A stretch of DNA of 64,000 nucleotides, from contig NZ_JAUSTT010000022.1 in NCBI RefSeq assembly GCF_030812995.1, positions 27,792-91,791 of the forward strand, read 5' to 3'. Positions 45,576 to 55,213 of the stretch are shown in pieces (position 1 is the stretch's first letter; each line of letters starts with the position of its first letter). Origin of the DNA: Bacillus chungangensis. GTDB lineage: Bacteria; Bacillota; Bacilli; Bacillales; Bacillaceae_C. The notes beneath the pieces were generated by a model. It was not told the origin of the DNA. It saw only the letters and a program-made list of their open reading frames with translations, and did no database searches. The position numbers were made by a program, and so were the translations under genes.

Positions 45576-46529
45576 TCACACTGGTTCATTTTGTAAATGT
45601 TCTATACCAGCAGCTAGGGTCCTTTCCATTTGTCTGGCATTTTCTTGTTCTTTTAACAACATTTCCTGAAAATCTTGGAATAAACGTTCAATATCTTCCA
45701 TTTGTTGATTGATTCTCTTAGTATGAGTCAATTGATCTTGCATGGCTGCTTGAATATCTCCGATGTTCTTCTGCCCTGTGTTAATAGAATGCAGTACCTC
45801 GGCTACTTTATTGGCAGCTTGCGAACTCACCTCTACCCCTTCTTCCACAAGTGAAGCACTCTTTTGCGTTGCCTTTAAAGACTCATCAATTTCCGTTTCT
45901 ACAGCTAATGTCAGTGTACTAATATGCTCTGTACTTTCTGCTGTATTTTCAGCCAATTTTCGGACTTCAGCAGCTACCACAGCAAAGCCTTTCCCGTGTT
46001 CACCAGCTCTAGCCGCTTCAATAGATGCATTTAAAGCAAGTAAGTTCGTTTGTTCCGCAATTTCCTTTATAACTTGTACAATCGATTTAATTTCACTAGA
46101 TCGATCGCTAAGATGCAGCATTTTTTCTTGGGTTTCTTTTATTTGATTTCCCAATTCGTGAATAATGCGTTCTGCATTTTCCATATAGCTGCTCCCCTCA
46201 TGAGATTGCGCCGCCATTTGTTCTGAAAGTTTGTTTATTTCTTCTCCTTTACTAGCTAAATGATCTGTTTGTGCTGCCCTATCATTACTAAGATTAGACA
46301 CAGCTGCCATTTTTTCTTTCATTTCTTCCATCCACTCTGCCAAACGCTGGTGTGTTTCTTTTCCTTTGTCTTTAAACTCTAAAATATTTGCCAGTTCTGA
46401 ATGCAGTCCTGAGAACCAATTTCTTATTGCTTCATCCTTGCTTTGTTTTTCTGCTTCTAGCTTAGCAATCTGCTGTTCCAGTTGTTTTTCTCTTTCCGTT
46501 TTCTTCGCTTGTCCTTTTCTCCCAAACAT
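45576..46529 (-). CDS. soluble chemoreceptor-like protein in the molybdenum cofactor cluster
   Basis: A 317-residue cytoplasmic MCP-type protein. It has an N-terminal coiled coil (about 1-110, beginning [20 protein letters not shown]) and the signalling hairpin tip [20 protein letters not shown] near residue 170. A second coiled coil follows. No sensor domain or membrane segment is visible. The ATG at 46529 follows GAGGGAGAGAAGG. It resembles B. subtilis YfmS in its small size. It lies 70 bases upstream of moeA on the same strand and about 310 bases after moaA, which suggests a link to anaerobic respiration signals, though that is inferred. Confidence 0.85.
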   Translation of the reverse strand: MFGRKGQAKKTEREKQLEQQIAKLEAEKQSKDEAIRNWFSGLHSELANILEFKDKGKETHQRLAEWMEEMKEKMAAVSNLSNDRAAQTDHLASKGEEINKLSEQMAAQSHEGSSYMENAERIIHELGNQIKETQEKMLHLSDRSSEIKSIVQVIKEIAEQTNLLALNASIEAARAGEHGKGFAVVAAEVRKLAENTAESTEHISTLTLAVETEIDESLKATQKSASLVEEGVEVSSQAANKVAEVLHSINTGQKNIGDIQAAMQDQLTHTKRINQQMEDIERLFQDFQEMLLKEQENARQMERTLAAGIEHLQNEPV

Positions 46530-46841
46530 AGCCTTCTCTCCCTCATGTCTTATCGTATATTGTTGTTTTATCCTACATCTAGCCAACAGCAAGATCCACA
46601 GCCTTTAAAGGTGATAGGTGAGAAGTTAGAAGTAAACGATTCCCATCTTATACTTCTAACATCTCACTTCTATTTAGTAAATGTTCGATACGATATGAAT
46701 CAGCATGACAGAACGATAAGGTATCTTTCTTTATTGAGCACTGGAGACCACTCAAGATTGCCTCAGTTGACAGGTTCTGATTCTTTCGTCCTTCATTTAT
46801 AAGGCGTCTCCTACTGATGGTTGGTTTCCGTTTGCTTTCAT

Positions 46842-47849
46842 TTACCCGCCGATGTATGACATTTCTATTTTCTTTTTATTGTTTCCCGTTTCTTCCGTTC
46901 TCTTATCCGAATAGCGATCATGCCGTTGATTCCAAATATCAATGATTTTTTCTCGCACTTCTTCTCTGCTCGATCCGCCTCGAAGCAACGCTTTCAAATC
47001 AAATCCTTCATTTGCAAATAAACATGTGTATAGCTTTCCATCTGCTGATATTCTAGCCCTGGTACAGCTAGAGCAGAACGATTCTGATACAGAGGTAATA
47101 AAACCGATTTCAGTTTGTTCTCCTTTGTACCGATATCTTTTTGCCACTTCCCCAAAATATGCTTGTTCTACAGGTTCTAAATTAAAATGAGAAGATAATT
47201 GCTCCCATATTTCCTGCTTCGTCATCACCTTCTCCCACTTCCATTCATTAGAATTCCCAACATCCATAAATTCAATAAATCGAAGTGTGACCTTTTTGCT
47301 GCGAAAATAAGAAGCCATTGGAATGATTTCTTGATCATTGATTCCTTTTTGAACGACCATATTGACTTTCACATTAAATCCAGCCTCTAATGCTGCATCA
47401 ATACCTTGCAACACATATTTTGCACCAATATGACGACCATTTAAACTGTGAAACACGTCATCATTTAAAGCATCCAAAGAAATATTCAACCTGCGCAAAC
47501 CTGCCTCATATAAGCTTTTAGCTTGTTTCGTCAACAAAATGCCATTCGTCGTTAAACCAATATCTTCAATCCCTTGTATATGGAGGAGCCGCTGAATAAG
47601 CACAGCAACATCTTTACGGAGGAGCGGCTCTCCTCCTGTTAAACGAAGCTTTTTCACTCCTAAATCTGCAAAAATTTGCCCCAACGTTTCTATTTCTTCA
47701 AAAGATAAGATTTGTTCCCTAGGCAAAAAAGCATAACCAGGACCAAAAATCTCAGCAGGCATGCAGTATTGGCAGCGAAAATTACAGCGATCCGTTAGAG
47801 AAATGCGCAAATCTTGCAATGGTCTATTGAACCGATCGAACACTTTCAC
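46842..47849 (-). CDS. moaA: GTP 3',8-cyclase MoaA
   Basis: A radical SAM enzyme of 335 residues that starts molybdopterin synthesis from GTP. The SAM cluster cysteines are in RCNFRCQYC (Cys22, Cys26, Cys29). The second cluster lies in [20 protein letters not shown]. The protein ends with YIGG, the double-glycine tail needed for activity. The GTG at 47849 is chosen because AGGAGATGATCTTT precedes it and the protein then starts at the family position ([17 protein letters not shown]). A partner moaC is not in the window. Confidence 0.94.
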   Translation of the reverse strand: MKVFDRFNRPLQDLRISLTDRCNFRCQYCMPAEIFGPGYAFLPREQILSFEEIETLGQIFADLGVKKLRLTGGEPLLRKDVAVLIQRLLHIQGIEDIGLTTNGILLTKQAKSLYEAGLRRLNISLDALNDDVFHSLNGRHIGAKYVLQGIDAALEAGFNVKVNMVVQKGINDQEIIPMASYFRSKKVTLRFIEFMDVGNSNEWKWEKVMTKQEIWEQLSSHFNLEPVEQAYFGEVAKRYRYKGEQTEIGFITSVSESFCSSCTRARISADGKLYTCLFANEGFDLKALLRGGSSREEVREKIIDIWNQRHDRYSDKRTEETGNNKKKIEMSYIGG

Positions 47850-48430
47850 AAAGATCATCTCCTGTTCTATATAACAGTTATCGGCACTGCCTTTCCCAGT
47901 AAAATTGAACAGTAACCTTACAGGTGTAGACCCAACAGTCGAGTGTCCCTGAAGTTTAAACAAGTTCACTAAATAACTGAACAATTACAACAAGTCTTGA
48001 GGGATCATTACGTTCTATATCCCGTTAATTGACTTCTCCCTTCCTAACAAAGAGATGTTTATCCTAATGAAAACGTGATAAGCATATTTGTAACCATTGT
48101 ACCAGTTTTTAAGAAAGTTAAAAATAATCTAGGAAAAAATAACGAAAAATATCTATCCGTTTCTTATTTCTTTATCAAGCGTTTTTTTAATGAGATGGAG
48201 GGCATCATAAAAAACACATTCATACAATCAATTTCCATGAGTAAAAAATCCTTCAATAATGATATAGCGTAAAAATTCCTTGTTTAGTCAAAAAAATACT
48301 GTGTCCATTTCGTTTCTATCATATATAATGTAGAAAAGATGAAATTGGGATATATACGTAAATAAGGATGACTGCTTTCAGACTACGTGAATCGCATTTT
48401 GTTACCAGAAAATAAAGGTGGTGAGTCCTA
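47850..48430. promoter_or_regulatory. divergent spacer between moaA and fnr
   Basis: A 581-base AT-rich region that should hold both promoters. A TATAAT hexamer at 48324-48329 is a candidate -10 box for fnr, but the -35 position is poor, which would fit an activator-dependent promoter. I found no clear Fnr box, no molybdenum cofactor riboswitch and no convincing small gene here. Confidence 0.4.
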
Positions 48431-49114
48431 ATGGCAACAAAAACGATCCCTATAAATGAGTTAATGCGCTTTGTCGACCACACGTTTAAAATAAAAAAAG
48501 GACAATATCTATTTCAGGAAGGTATGCAAGCTAAAGGACTGTATCTTATTTTATCAGGAAAGGTGCAAGTAAGTAAAATTACGGAGGATGGAAGAGAATT
48601 GACCTTCCGTCTTTGTGGGCAGAACGATATTGTTGGCGAAGCAATTATTTTTTCACATTTTCCTACCTTTATGCTTACGGCCAAAGTGATTGAAGATGGG
48701 GAAGCCGCTTTTATCAGCAAAGAAAAAATGGAAGAAGAATTATTCAAAAGCGGTGCGTTTGCAATGGAATTTCTGAAGTGGATGAGTGATCAATATCGGA
48801 ATACACAAACAAAATTTCGCGATCTTCTTCTTCACGGAAAAAAAGGTGCTGTTTTTTCCACATTGATTAGAATGACAAATAGCTACGGTGTCAAAAAAGC
48901 TGATGGAATCTTGATCGATTTTCCATTTACAAATCAAGAGCTTGGTAATTTTAGTGGTACTTCTCGTGAAAGCGTTAATCGAATGTTAAGCGACTTGAAA
49001 AAAAGAGGCATTATTTCCATGTGCGAAGGGAAAATAATGATTCATGATCTGCAATATTTAAGAGACGAGATCGGCTGTGAAGGATGTCCAATTATGTATT
49101 GCAGATTAGAATAG
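48431..49114 (+). CDS. fnr: Fnr, oxygen-sensing Crp/Fnr family regulator
   Basis: A 227-residue regulator. Residues 15-115 form the cyclic-nucleotide-binding-like fold. The helix-turn-helix is at about 166-195 (FTNQELGNFSGTSRESVNRM). The C-terminal CEGCPIMYC gives Cys216-x2-Cys219-x4-Cys224, the spacing of the C-terminal [4Fe-4S] cluster of B. subtilis Fnr; Asp131 may be the fourth ligand. This separates it from E. coli-type Fnr with N-terminal cysteines. It should activate anaerobic genes when the cluster is intact. It lies divergent from the molybdenum cofactor genes, which nitrate reductase requires. Confidence 0.9.
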   Translation: MATKTIPINELMRFVDHTFKIKKGQYLFQEGMQAKGLYLILSGKVQVSKITEDGRELTFRLCGQNDIVGEAIIFSHFPTFMLTAKVIEDGEAAFISKEKMEEELFKSGAFAMEFLKWMSDQYRNTQTKFRDLLLHGKKGAVFSTLIRMTNSYGVKKADGILIDFPFTNQELGNFSGTSRESVNRMLSDLKKRGIISMCEGKIMIHDLQYLRDEIGCEGCPIMYCRLE

Positions 49115-49117
49115 CCT

Positions 49118-49162
49118 AGAGGCTGGCCCAAGATCATTGGGATCAGCCTCTGATCGTTTTTT
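49118..49162 (+). terminator. terminator of fnr
   Basis: AGAGGCTGG and ATCAGCCTCT bracket an inner CCCAAGATCATTGGG stem, and the hairpin is followed by GATCGTTTTTTAT. The AGAGGCTGG text recurs after sda. Confidence 0.85.
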
Positions 49163-49533
49163 ATCCCACTTATGCTAGATAAGAATAGATGTCCGATAGG
49201 ATCGAGCCAGCACTTCATGTATTCACAAAAAGACAAGTGCACTTAGCTTTAGTTTTTATATAGATGAAAAAGGATTGCATAGTCATGATATTCTCATTTC
49301 ATGCTTCCTTATTTTTAAAAAAACTTCGTTAATTGTGATTTAAAATGAAACTTTTTTCTTGTAAAATAGTATAAGAGATATAACGATTCTTGAACATCCA
49401 AATAATGAATCGTGATATAAAAGCCTATAACTCTATGTGAACACTTTAAGCTGCGCTTAAACAACCTGTTTAGCATATCTAAGTGCTTGAAAGTTTACTG
49501 ATACAAAAGGCTTACGACATAGGAGTGATACAA
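49163..49533. other. AT-rich spacer before lemA
   Basis: About 370 bases with no supportable gene. It should contain the lemA promoter. TAGGAGTGATACAA at its right end is the lemA ribosome binding site. Confidence 0.5.
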
Positions 49534-50112
49534 ATGAAAAAAGGGTTAATAGCAATTGTTACTGTCGTTATTTTGCTAGCGATTTTGGTAGTTCCAGTCG
49601 TTTCTAGCTATAACGGATTTGTAACAGCAGACGAAAATGTGGAGAAATCGTATGCACAGATTGAAAATCAACTACAAAGACGATTAGATTTAATACCTAA
49701 TCTTGTTAACACTGTTAAAGGCTATGCTACACATGAAAAAGAAGTAATTGAAAGTGTTTCTGATGCAAGAGCAAAACTTGCTGGTGCTGGTTCTCCTGCT
49801 GATAAAGCAAATGCTGACGCAGAGCTGTCTAACGCTTTAAGTAGATTGCTTGCAATCTCAGAAAACTACCCAGACTTAAAAGCGAATGAAAACTTTCAGC
49901 AATTAATGGATGAGTTAGCAGGTACGGAAAATCGCATTGCGGTTGCCCGCCAAGACTATAATGATCAAGTCTCATCATTTAATAAAAAAGCAAAGCAATT
50001 TCCAGGAAATATAACAGCGAAAATGTTCAACTTTGACCAAAAGGAATATTTTAAAGCGGATGAAACTGCGAAAGATGCTCCGCCTGTAGATTTTGAAGGA
50101 GATGGAGAGTAA
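49534..50112 (+). CDS. lemA: LemA family protein
   Basis: A 192-residue membrane-anchored protein. It has one N-terminal membrane helix (LIAIVTVVILLAILVVPVV) followed by a helical domain. The family motif YAQIENQLQRRLDLIPNLVN and VIESVSDARAKLAGA are clear. The ATG at 49534 is chosen for its AGGAGTGAT site; an upstream in-frame ATG would add 17 residues of non-family sequence. The stop overlaps the start of the TPM-domain gene (TAATG), as in many LemA-TPM pairs. The biochemical role is unknown. Confidence 0.92.
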   Translation: MKKGLIAIVTVVILLAILVVPVVSSYNGFVTADENVEKSYAQIENQLQRRLDLIPNLVNTVKGYATHEKEVIESVSDARAKLAGAGSPADKANADAELSNALSRLLAISENYPDLKANENFQQLMDELAGTENRIAVARQDYNDQVSSFNKKAKQFPGNITAKMFNFDQKEYFKADETAKDAPPVDFEGDGE

Positions 50113-50870
50113 TGCGAAAATCGCTCCTCCTATTTCCACTGCTATTTTTGTTAGCAGTTAGTTTCATAGCGGGAAAGGCGGATGCTGTTGAAATTCCGAA
50201 GCCGGGCGTGGAAATCTATGTTCAAGATTATGCCCAAGTTTTATCCGAAAATGAAAAACAAGAGTTGATTCAGCTCGGACACCAGCTCCATCGGCATACG
50301 AAAGCACAGATAGCTGTTTTAACCATTCCCTCTTTAGAAGGAGAAGACATAAGAAACTATGCAGTACAAGCTTTTCGAACATATGAGCTAGGCGACAAAG
50401 ATATGAACAATGGGGTGCTTATTCTCCTTGCCAAGGAAGATAGGAAAATCCAAGTTGAAGTTGGCTATGGACTTGAAGGCGCCCTCCCTGATGGGAAAGT
50501 TGGCCGCATCCTTGATGACTATGCCCTTCCCTATCTAAAAGAGGGCAACATTGGTGCTGCTATTGCGAACACATATAAGAAACTGTTTAATGAAGTCGCA
50601 GAGGAGTATCAGTGGAAGCAAGTTACTGATGCCGAAAGCTACTATACCGAAGGAGAAGGGCTCTCGGCATTAGAAGTAATATTAATTGTTTCAATTATCA
50701 TTGTCTTTATTATCTTAGATATGAAACTTTTTAAAGGCGCTCTTACACATACGTTACTGCAGCTCCTAGCATTCTTCATAAGCCGAGGCGGCGGTGGCGG
50801 CAGCGGCGACGGTGGAAGCAGAGGGGGCGGCGGATCATCTGGCGGCGGCGGTGCGGGTCGAAGCTGGTAA
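50112..50870 (+). CDS. TPM-domain (YgcG-type) membrane protein with glycine-rich tail
   Basis: A 252-residue protein. A signal peptide (MRKSLLLFPLLFLLAVSFIA) is followed by a TPM domain outside the membrane (VQDYAQVLSENEKQELIQLG through KIQVEVGYGLEGALPDGKVG, about residues 35-150). A membrane helix lies at about 190-208. The tail from residue 225 is almost all Gly and Ser and ends AGRSW, a common end in this family. It is translationally coupled to lemA, and the two are usually found together. A shared function in the envelope is likely but unproven. Confidence 0.88.
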   Translation: MRKSLLLFPLLFLLAVSFIAGKADAVEIPKPGVEIYVQDYAQVLSENEKQELIQLGHQLHRHTKAQIAVLTIPSLEGEDIRNYAVQAFRTYELGDKDMNNGVLILLAKEDRKIQVEVGYGLEGALPDGKVGRILDDYALPYLKEGNIGAAIANTYKKLFNEVAEEYQWKQVTDAESYYTEGEGLSALEVILIVSIIIVFIILDMKLFKGALTHTLLQLLAFFISRGGGGGSGDGGSRGGGGSSGGGGAGRSW

Positions 50871-50871
50871 A

Positions 50872-50912
50872 AAAGCACTAGTGAGCCGATCATTGGCTAC
50901 TAGTGCTTTTTT
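50872..50912. terminator. bidirectional terminator between convergent genes
   Basis: AGCACTAGT and ACTAGTGCT form the outer stem, with AGCC...GGCT inside, and the hairpin is flanked by A and T runs on the two sides. It can serve both the TPM gene and the D,D-carboxypeptidase gene, whose stop lies inside it. Confidence 0.85.
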
Positions 50913-52060
50913 TTCAAAATCCCTGCTACGATCTTCCAAATAAACAGCATACTAACAACAAGTAAAAAACTATATATGAGCAACGTTGGTTGTCGATGTT
51001 TAAAAAACAGCTGCTCCCCTTCTTGATTAGATTGCGCAGCCTTCGCCTGAATTGGCGTCAACTGAAAAGAATCCAAGAGTTTGCCTTGAACATCTTTTAT
51101 TTTTAATGTGCCGTTTTCATTAATCTCTTCTGATACGAACTCATCAATTGGTTTTGTATAATAAATGCTTTCAAAAGATTTATAAGTATGATTTCCAACT
51201 TTGTATTCTTTATCATTAGATAGTTTTTGTGTTTGATAGTTTTGAAATCCGTAATGAAGCAAATTCAGCGTATCTGAATATCCAGCTTCTTTCGTTCTAG
51301 ATTTTAATGTCACTACCGTTAATTCAATCTGGTCATTTTTTGCAGCAGTAGCAAGTGTATGAAGGGATTCATCTACATAGCCAGTTTTTCCGCCAACAAC
51401 GGTCTCTGCTATAGCATACTCCCCTTTCAACAAAAGATGATGTGTAACCAAAGTTGTGTCCCACGATTCGCCATGCCATTCCATCTGCTTTGTGCCAAAA
51501 ATTTCTCGAAAAATATCATTTTGAAGAGCATAATTAGTGATTTTAGCCATATCAGCAGCGCTTGTATAATGATTTTCTTCATATAAACCATGGGGGTTTA
51601 GAAAATGAGTGTTTTGCACTCCAATTTTTTCTTTTAAATATTGATTAAGATGCTCCGCAAACTTTTCTGTCGATCCGTGTATATGCTCAGCAATCACAAT
51701 CGCAGCGTCATTCCCAGAATTAATGAGTAAACCTTGAATAAGCTGTCTTAATGACATTGTCTCGCCAGCCTCTAAATAGACTCTCGTACCTTCTACACGT
51801 TCTGCATTCTCGCTTACTACTGCGATTTCTTCCAAATCACTCGTTTCAATAGCATAAATAGCTGTTGCGATTTTTGTTAAACTAGCCGGAGCCATTCTTT
51901 GTGAACTATTTTTTTCATATAATATTTTTCCGCTTTTTGTATCCATTAAGACAGCAGATTCACTTTCCAACTCAATGCCTGTCTCATCTTGAGCAAAAGC
52001 GGCTGACAGCGTACTCATTGTTAGAACCATGAATACAATTAAACTTGCAATTTTCTTCAT
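50900..52060 (-). CDS. D-alanyl-D-alanine carboxypeptidase (DacA/DacF type)
   Basis: A 386-residue penicillin-binding protein that trims the terminal D-alanine from cell-wall peptides. It has a signal peptide ending near AFAQ. The catalytic motifs are SLTK (Ser60, Lys63), SGN (115-117) and KTG (225-227). A C-terminal domain follows, and then a hydrophobic anchor (LLIYSFLLVVSMLFIWKIV) with a lysine-rich end, so the enzyme faces outward and is held in the membrane. B. subtilis has several such enzymes (DacA, DacB, DacF); I cannot decide which is orthologous. Confidence 0.9.
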   Translation of the reverse strand: MKKIASLIVFMVLTMSTLSAAFAQDETGIELESESAVLMDTKSGKILYEKNSSQRMAPASLTKIATAIYAIETSDLEEIAVVSENAERVEGTRVYLEAGETMSLRQLIQGLLINSGNDAAIVIAEHIHGSTEKFAEHLNQYLKEKIGVQNTHFLNPHGLYEENHYTSAADMAKITNYALQNDIFREIFGTKQMEWHGESWDTTLVTHHLLLKGEYAIAETVVGGKTGYVDESLHTLATAAKNDQIELTVVTLKSRTKEAGYSDTLNLLHYGFQNYQTQKLSNDKEYKVGNHTYKSFESIYYTKPIDEFVSEEINENGTLKIKDVQGKLLDSFQLTPIQAKAAQSNQEGEQLFFKHRQPTLLIYSFLLVVSMLFIWKIVAGILKKKH

Positions 52061-52218
52061 CTCGCAGTTTCACATCCATTGCATTATTTGAAACATAAAT
52101 CTCTTTTTTGATTCTATCAAATCCAGCAAAGATTTTCTCGTAAAAATGAAAAATTTAAGAAAATGAAATAAGAATGTCATCTAATGTGAAAATCTCATTT
52201 TTAGGAGAAAGATGATAA

Positions 52219-52497
52219 TAAAGCGAAACTTCCATCAGTGGGGGTTTTCTTTCATCCCCCACTGGACAAGAAGTAGAACAAAGGCTAAGATCGCAACGTC
52301 CTCGAAAAGGAAACCGCTTTTCTTCGTGCGATGTATCGCTGCCGAAGCTTTCCTTATCCTGTTGCAACGCCTTTGTGACCTACGTCCTGTAGGCCCGAAC
52401 CAATCGGACATTTACTGGCAGTTTCCCCCACCTAGACTTCTTCGATTCCTCTTACTCCCCGAGGTGGGGGTCTTACTGCCAGTTAGATGTGGGATAA
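52219..52497 (+). repeat. modular intergenic repeat, copy F
   Basis: This is a complete copy: AAAGCGAAACTTCCATCAGTGG, left hairpin GTGGGGG/CCCCCAC, one internal module (ACGTCCTCGAAAAGGAAACC...CGAAGCTTTCCTTATCCTGT), a linker containing GACCTACGTCCTGTAGGC, then GAACCAATCGGACATT. The right end is a nested stem, ACTGGCAGT/ACTGCCAGT outside CCCCCACCT/AGGTGGGGG, finishing TAGATGTGGGATAA. It lies between the carboxypeptidase gene and the germination operon. Confidence 0.88.
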
Positions 52498-52647
52498 CTA
52501 GAATGCAATACTAATTGTGCGGCTTTAAAAGATAAGTTCATGAAGAGGATGACATGAAGGAATAGTTGTGTTACGAGGAATTCACGGTTATTTTCTCATT
52601 ATGTTAGCCATACTAAGTCTATAATATGGAAAAGAATGGTGGGAAAG

Positions 52648-53769
52648 ATGAAAACTCCAGGGCAAAATGTATTAGTAACAAAGCAAGTATTTATCACGTT
52701 AATTTTATCGACAGGTCTTCTTAATCATGTCATCATTATTCCATTTGTGCTTAATACTGCAAGTAGAGACGCGTGGATTAGTGCGATCTTATCGATCTTT
52801 CCGCTGATTCTATTTGCTTGGATGGTTTTTTTTATCATAAAAAAAACCAATCAGCAAAATATGTTTGATTGGTGGAAAAATCATTTTGGGAAAAAAGCCG
52901 CTATTGCTTATCTCGTTCCCATCTTACTTTTTTTATATATTAGTACTTATGTTACATTAAAAGATACGACCATTTGGATTAGTATTTATTTCGTAACGGA
53001 CCTTCCATATGTTACTACTTTCATCTTATTTTTATTGCTTTGTTATATTGCGACAAGGCTTGGTTTAAAAACGTTAGCAATTTCTAGCGGCATTATTTTG
53101 CCAATAGTTGTTATTCTAGGTTTTTTTATTGCCGCTGCTAACACTACTGAAAAAAATGTTGATCTGCTCTTTCCGATTTTAATGGATGGCTTTAAGCCAG
53201 TGCTACGTGGATTAATCTATATCCTTGCTGGATTATTTGAGCTATTTATCGTCATTCTTTTAGTACCTAACATACATAATAAAATCAAGTATAGGCACAT
53301 ACTATTGTTAGGATTCATTTATTTAGGGCTGCTTCTCGGACCCTTAACAGGGACGATCATGGAATTTGGCCCCGTAGAAGGGAAGAATTTTCGCTATCCA
53401 GCATTTGAACAATGGCGTCTATTAAAGATTGGAGAATATATTACTCACCTTGATTTTTTTGCCCTTTGGCAATGGTTAAGCAGTGCACTCATTAGAATTA
53501 GCCTATTTATTATTTTAATTTCTTATGCCGTACCTGAAAAACACCGCACCTTTACTATCACAGCTCTCTATTTCGGACTGCTTATTTTGGAATTGATTCC
53601 TTTGCAGAGCTATCAATTTTATCAATTTATTTATGTTTACTTTTTTCCATCTCTGCCATTTTTCTTCCTTGCTATGTGTGTCATTTTTATCATAATGATT
53701 TTCATCGCAGAAAAACGAGGTAAACAGCATGAAAAAACGAAAAAAGAAACAAGCCATCAAAATTACTGA
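52648..53769 (+). CDS. spore germination protein, GerB type (APC-family permease)
   Basis: A membrane subunit of a nutrient germinant receptor. It has 373 residues from the ATG at 52648 (MKTPGQNVLVTKQVFITLIL) and about ten helices, as in the GerB/GerKB/YndE family of amino-acid-permease-like proteins. The GLLIYILAG-like segment (RGLIYILAGLFELFIVIL) and PLTGTIMEFGP are typical. GGTGGGAAAG precedes the start; another ATG four codons earlier is possible. It is the first gene of a B-A-C operon and overlaps the next by 41 bases. Confidence 0.88.
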   Translation: MKTPGQNVLVTKQVFITLILSTGLLNHVIIIPFVLNTASRDAWISAILSIFPLILFAWMVFFIIKKTNQQNMFDWWKNHFGKKAAIAYLVPILLFLYISTYVTLKDTTIWISIYFVTDLPYVTTFILFLLLCYIATRLGLKTLAISSGIILPIVVILGFFIAAANTTEKNVDLLFPILMDGFKPVLRGLIYILAGLFELFIVILLVPNIHNKIKYRHILLLGFIYLGLLLGPLTGTIMEFGPVEGKNFRYPAFEQWRLLKIGEYITHLDFFALWQWLSSALIRISLFIILISYAVPEKHRTFTITALYFGLLILELIPLQSYQFYQFIYVYFFPSLPFFFLAMCVIFIIMIFIAEKRGKQHEKTKKETSHQNY

Positions 53770-55213
53770 TATGCTAAAAAAAGATGCCAAACATTCTTCA
53801 GGAACAGCTGATTGGCTCCAAGAAGAAATGAAAGATAGTGATGATTTTCACATCAAAACGATGGGAAAATTCCCTTCTCTTTTATTAGCGTATTGTGAAA
53901 CACTGATAGATGAAAAATATATTGATCGTACGATTTTAACAAAATTAGCAGAGGAAAATGTAGAAGATACAGATCTGATAAATGAAATTCCGCGGCTGTT
54001 TCAAACAATTCATTTATCGAAAAAGCCAAAAGAAGAAATTATTCACGCTCTTCTAACTGGTTCATTATTATTTATCATTGACGACATGATCTATCAACTT
54101 AATATCTTAGATATACCTCTGCGCAATGTAGAAGAAACATCTTATGAGTCATCTATTAGAGGACCGAGAGATGGTTTTGTTGAGGATCTAAATACGAATC
54201 TCTCTCTCATTAGACGCCGGCTTAAAAGTTCATCTTTGGCAGTTGAAATATATACTTTAGGAAATCGCAGCAAAACAAGAACTGCGCTTCTTTATTTTAA
54301 AGATGTCATTAATCCCGATATTTTACAAGATATAAAATCACGCCTTTCCAACATTGATATTGATATCATGGTCAGCACCCAACAGTTGGAAGAATTAATT
54401 AAGGACAATCCTTACTCTCTTTTTCCATTATTCGACAGTACTGGACGGCCTGATTTTGTCATTCAAACATTAAATCAGGGGCGCTTTGCGCTTATTATAG
54501 ATGGAAGCCCAACAGCCTCCATTGCACCTGTAAATTTACCAATGCTTATTAATTCGCCAGAGGATGCAACACAAAAATTTATTTACTCTTCATTCCAACG
54601 GATATTAAGATTATTTTCATTATTTTTAGCAACATTACTGCCTGGATTGTGGATAGCATTAATAGGATTTAATGTCGAGCAAATTCCTTACCAATTAGTA
54701 GCGACCATATCCATTTCTAGAGTTGGATTGCCTTTATCGCCTGCACAAGAAATGTTTATCACATTGGTATTATTTGAACTTTTTAATGAAGCTGGTGTCC
54801 GTTTGCCAAAAGCTGTTGGGCAAACGGTAGCTGTCCTTGGAGGTTTAATCGTTGGTGATGCAGCAATTCGATCAGGCTTAACCTCACCATCGATGCTTGT
54901 TATCGCTTCTATCACATTCGTATCTTCCTATACGCTTGTGAATCAATCATTGACAACAAGCATTACCCTGACGAGGTTTCTTATTTTATTTTTGTCTACA
55001 TTTTTTGGATTACTAGGCTTTATTACAGGATTTTTAGGATTGGTTATTTATTTGGCGACATTATCATCTTTTGGGGTTCCTTACCTCTCAAATTTCGCAC
55101 CATTTTCTTGGAAAGAAATTATTGGCAGCTTATTGAAAAAACCAGCTTTTTTTTATAAAAAAAGAGCAGCTTCAACTATGCCGCAAAGTGCTGAAAGAGA
55201 GGGAAATGAATGA
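53729..55213 (+). CDS. spore germination protein, GerA type
   Basis: A 494-residue receptor subunit. It has a lysine-rich N terminus, a soluble domain to about residue 285 (with SSIRGPRDGFVEDLNTNLSL and the LFDSTGRPDF segment) and then about five membrane helices (from FSLFLATLLPGLWIALIGFN). The conserved proline-rich PLSPAQEMFITLVLFELFNE and EAGVRLPKAVGQTVAVLGGL are diagnostic. It overlaps the GerB-type gene by 41 bases and the GerC-type gene by 4 bases. The receptor sits in the spore inner membrane; the germinant is not predictable. Confidence 0.93.
   Translation: MKKRKKKQAIKITDMLKKDAKHSSGTADWLQEEMKDSDDFHIKTMGKFPSLLLAYCETLIDEKYIDRTILTKLAEENVEDTDLINEIPRLFQTIHLSKKPKEEIIHALLTGSLLFIIDDMIYQLNILDIPLRNVEETSYESSIRGPRDGFVEDLNTNLSLIRRRLKSSSLAVEIYTLGNRSKTRTALLYFKDVINPDILQDIKSRLSNIDIDIMVSTQQLEELIKDNPYSLFPLFDSTGRPDFVIQTLNQGRFALIIDGSPTASIAPVNLPMLINSPEDATQKFIYSSFQRILRLFSLFLATLLPGLWIALIGFNVEQIPYQLVATISISRVGLPLSPAQEMFITLVLFELFNEAGVRLPKAVGQTVAVLGGLIVGDAAIRSGLTSPSMLVIASITFVSSYTLVNQSLTTSITLTRFLILFLSTFFGLLGFITGFLGLVIYLATLSSFGVPYLSNFAPFSWKEIIGSLLKKPAFFYKKRAASTMPQSAEREGNE

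Noticed and set aside
48075..48272. Open frame of 65 codons between moaA and fnr
   Set aside because: Composition is what AT-rich spacer gives by chance, and no Shine-Dalgarno site precedes it.
52212..52514. Open frames on both strands through repeat copy F
   Set aside because: They arise from the structured repeat, and the other full copies do not conserve the frame.
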